53,524 nt of DNA from IDS-8 sp040902105 (lineage in GTDB: Bacteria; Pseudomonadota; Gammaproteobacteria; Steroidobacterales; Woeseiaceae), in contig JBBDXW010000003.1 of the NCBI GenBank assembly GCA_040902105.1, forward strand, positions 1 to 53,524, written 5' to 3'. The notes under the pieces were generated by a model. The model had not been told where the DNA came from. It did no database searches and saw nothing but the letters and a program-made list of their open reading frames with translations. Made by a program: the position numbers and the translations under genes. Below, in pieces: positions 51,445-53,524 of the stretch. Position 1 is the stretch's first letter, and every line of letters begins with the position of its first letter.

Positions 51445-52455
51445 GTGCGAACCAACTCCGTAATTGCGCTTGATGCGATGAGCGGCGACCTCGGCGCCGA
51501 GGTTGTCGTGCGCGCCGCCATCGCTTCACTGGAAAAACACCCGAACCTTAACCTCGTGCTGGTCGGTAACGACGACGAACTGCGCGGTCTCGTGACTCGC
51601 CTCACCGCAACGGCTGAGAGGCTGACCATCCGCCGCGCGTCGCAAGTCGTCGGTATGTCGGAGTTGGCTGCCGACGCACTGAGAAAGAAGAAGGACTCGT
51701 CAATGCGGGTCGCCATCAATATGGTCAAGGAGGGTACGGCGCAGGCCTGCGTCAGCGCGGGGAACACCGGTGCGCTCATGGCGACGGCCCGATTCGTCCT
51801 GAAAATGCTCCCGGGCATCGAACGGCCGGCGATCATTGCGGAACTGCCGGCGATCGGCGGCACCGTGCATATGCTGGATCTCGGAGCCAACACCGGCGGC
51901 GACGCCGAGCTTCTGTTTCAGTTCGCTTTGATGGGTTCGATCGTCACGAGTGACATCCGGCGGATCGAACGCCCACGCGTCGCGCTTCTGAACATCGGCG
52001 TCGAGGCGTCGAAAGGTCACGACGCGATCAGGGACGCTGCCGCACTTCTCAGCGCGAGCGGCCTGAATTACGTCGGCTTTATCGAAGGCAACGAAATCTT
52101 CTCCGGCAAGGCAGACGTCGTGGTCACGGACGGTTTCACGGGTAACGTTGCCTTGAAGACGATGGAGGGGACAGTCGGGCTGGCGTCGCACTACCTTCGC
52201 CGCGCGTTTACGCGCTCGCTCTTTACCAGGCTGCAGGCAATGCTGGCGGCGCCGGTGCTGAAAAGCCTCTCCATCGAGATGGATTCCCGCAACTACAACG
52301 GCGCTTCTCTCGTCGGCCTTAATGGTATTGTAATCAAAAGTCACGGCAGCGCAGATTCCTATGCCTTTCAACATGCGATCGACACGGCTCTTGTCGAAGT
52401 GAAGAACCAGGTACCGATGCAGATCGGCAACCTGCTGCAACAGGAAGCCGCATGA
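51445..52455 (+). CDS. plsX: phosphate acyltransferase PlsX
   Basis: A 336-residue enzyme that makes acyl-phosphate from acyl-ACP for phospholipid synthesis. IALDAMSGDLGAEVVVRAAI opens the protein (usual family form DAMGGD), and CVSAGNTGALMA and VVTDGFTGNVALKTMEG are family motifs. The start is uncertain: GTG at 51445 gives the normal N-terminus, while GTG at 51403 would add 14 residues; neither has a strong ribosome site. The stop overlaps the fabH ATG in ATGA. Confidence 0.94.
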   Translation: MRTNSVIALDAMSGDLGAEVVVRAAIASLEKHPNLNLVLVGNDDELRGLVTRLTATAERLTIRRASQVVGMSELAADALRKKKDSSMRVAINMVKEGTAQACVSAGNTGALMATARFVLKMLPGIERPAIIAELPAIGGTVHMLDLGANTGGDAELLFQFALMGSIVTSDIRRIERPRVALLNIGVEASKGHDAIRDAAALLSASGLNYVGFIEGNEIFSGKADVVVTDGFTGNVALKTMEGTVGLASHYLRRAFTRSLFTRLQAMLAAPVLKSLSIEMDSRNYNGASLVGLNGIVIKSHGSADSYAFQHAIDTALVEVKNQVPMQIGNLLQQEAA

Positions 52456-53420
52456 TCTATTCGCGCATCGCGGGGACCGGCCGTTATCTGCCGGAGCGCA
52501 TTCTGACCAATGCCGACCTGGAAAAGATGGTCGATACGACCGACGAATGGATACGCACGCGGACCGGCGTCGAACGGCGTCACGTTGCCGCCGAAAATCA
52601 AACGACGTCGGACCTGTGTGTCGAGGCTGCCCGAATCGCGATGGAGACCGCGGGCGTCACGGCGGAGGATGTCGACCTGATCGTCGTGGGCACAACCAGT
52701 CCCGACCTGATTTTCCCGAACATCGGCACGCTGGTGCAGCATCGCCTCGGCATTCACGGCTGTGCGGCGTTCAGTATCGAGGCGGCGTGCACGGGATTTA
52801 TTTACGCGCTGACGACCGCCGACAAGTTCGTGCGAGCCGGAGAAGCCAGATGCGCCCTGGTCATTGGCGCAGAAATCATCACCAAGCTGGTCGACTGGAA
52901 AGATCGCAATACCTGCGTGTTATTCGGCGACGGGGCCGGCGCGGTAATCGTCAAGCCTTCCGACGAGGCCGGCATTATTTCCTGCCATCTCGGCGCTGAC
53001 GGGCAGTACAAGGACCTGCTGTACTACCCTGTCGGCGCGTCAAAGGATCTGCACAAGGCGGGCCTCGACGACGCCAGAATCATCATGAGCGGCAACGAGG
53101 TCTTCAAGGTCGCGGTCAAGACGCTCGGCAACGTCGCCGAGCAAGCGCTTGCCGCCAATAACATTGACAAGGACGCGATAGACTGGCTCATCCCGCACCA
53201 GGCGAATCTGCGCATCATCCAGGCGACCGCGAAACGGCTGGGGGTGCCGATGGAAAAAGTGATCCTGACCGTGCAGGACCACGGTAACACCTCGGCGGCG
53301 TCGGTACCGATGGCGCTCGACGTCGGGATCCGCGACGGCCGGGTGAAACGCGGTCAGCTGATCCTGATGGAAGCGTTCGGTGGCGGCTTCACCTGGGGCT
53401 CCATCCTGATGCGGTACTAG
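52452..53420 (+). CDS. fabH: 3-oxoacyl-[acyl-carrier-protein] synthase III
   Basis: A 322-residue condensing enzyme that starts fatty acid synthesis from acetyl-CoA and malonyl-ACP. The catalytic cysteine is in IEAACTGFIYAL, the histidine in WLIPHQANLRII, and the asparagine in DHGNTSAAS. DTTDEWIRTRTGVERRHV is the conserved N-terminal motif. It overlaps plsX by 4 bases. Its TAG stop lies in CTAG bordering a family A repeat; fabD, expected next, would be beyond the window. Confidence 0.97.
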   Translation: MIYSRIAGTGRYLPERILTNADLEKMVDTTDEWIRTRTGVERRHVAAENQTTSDLCVEAARIAMETAGVTAEDVDLIVVGTTSPDLIFPNIGTLVQHRLGIHGCAAFSIEAACTGFIYALTTADKFVRAGEARCALVIGAEIITKLVDWKDRNTCVLFGDGAGAVIVKPSDEAGIISCHLGADGQYKDLLYYPVGASKDLHKAGLDDARIIMSGNEVFKVAVKTLGNVAEQALAANNIDKDAIDWLIPHQANLRIIQATAKRLGVPMEKVILTVQDHGNTSAASVPMALDVGIRDGRVKRGQLILMEAFGGGFTWGSILMRY

Positions 53421-53524
53421 GGAGCCTCTGCACAAGTCGAATCTTTTTGTCGCTGGCACGAGCAGGCGTGCCGTCCGGGGGTGTTCCACGAGCGAGTTTC
53501 CCGTGTCTGAGCACGTGGAACACC
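53421..53524. mobile_element. MITE-like element, left part, cut by window end (family A)
   Basis: It begins GGAGCCTCTGCACAAGTC immediately after CTAG, which holds the fabH stop. It continues to the CGTCCGGGGGTGTTCCACG hairpin at 53472, where the window ends. The left end pairs in type with the right end at 43254-43272 (GCACTTGTGCAGGGGCTCC). Its last 53 bases are identical to bases 1-53 of the window. Confidence 0.8.

Noticed and set aside
1..53524. Circular plasmid or phage interpretation from identical ends
   Set aside because: The gene content is core chromosomal, there is no replication or phage gene, and the shared ends are a dispersed repeat with a third copy at about 30129.

Overview
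The window is a GC-rich, densely coded chromosomal segment of a gammaproteobacterium. The gene content and order (rpoE-rseABC, lepA-lepB-rnc-era-recO-pdxJ-acpS, lolCED-comEC-exbBD-msbA-lpxK-kdsB-phosphatase-rne-rluC-maf-yceD-rpmF-plsX-fabH) resemble blocks I know from Pseudomonas. The unusual insertions and repeat families suggest a deeper-branching relative (Chromatiales/Woeseia/Steroidobacter-like; inference). I saw no tRNA, rRNA, CRISPR array, integrase or intact transposase gene. GTG and TTG starts are common and many genes overlap by 1-8 bases.

Layout. 1-5.8 kb: ygfZ diverges from a complete succinate dehydrogenase block with three assembly genes (SDHAF4-like, sdhCDAB, sdhE, ygfX); a structured repeat sits between sdhA and sdhB. 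5.9-9.3 kb: sigma-E and its regulators rseABC, followed by a glutaredoxin-like gene where mucD/degP is often found. 9.3-16.2 kb: lepA, lepB, a DUF4845 gene, rnc, era, recO, pdxJ, acpS. 16.2-26.4 kb: a PolB-like exonuclease, rlmD, nagZ, a methylthioinosine phosphorylase, a degenerate GGDEF protein, csiV, mfd and a small secreted protein. 26.9-37.9 kb: lipoprotein sorting (lolC/lolE/lolD), a DUF2062 membrane protein, comEC, exbB/exbD and lipid A/KDO genes (msbA, lpxK, kdsB). 37.9-41 kb: an oxidative pentose phosphate set (zwf, pgl, gnd) placed inside the otherwise conserved kdsB-phosphatase interval. 41-43.3 kb: an accessory spot with a palindromic element, a broken 5' copy of the phosphatase gene, a higBA toxin-antitoxin pair and then the intact phosphatase gene. 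43.3-53.4 kb: rne, rluC, an inserted LysR/TPR pair, maf, yceD, rpmF, plsX, fabH.

The most unusual content is non-coding. Several families of inverted-repeat elements (130-190 bp) lie exactly at gene borders. One family has IS5-like ends, sits on CTAR sites and repeatedly abuts or overlaps stop codons. A second contains two copies that fold into the same three-way-junction shape with covarying stems and conserved loops, a candidate undescribed structured element. A third, with CTAGTGCAC-type ends, appears to supply the ribosome binding site and GTG start codon of era and of msbA. Two different families carry REP-like hairpins as alternative cores. The first and last 53 bases of the window are identical copies of one hairpin, which probably explains why the contig stops there.
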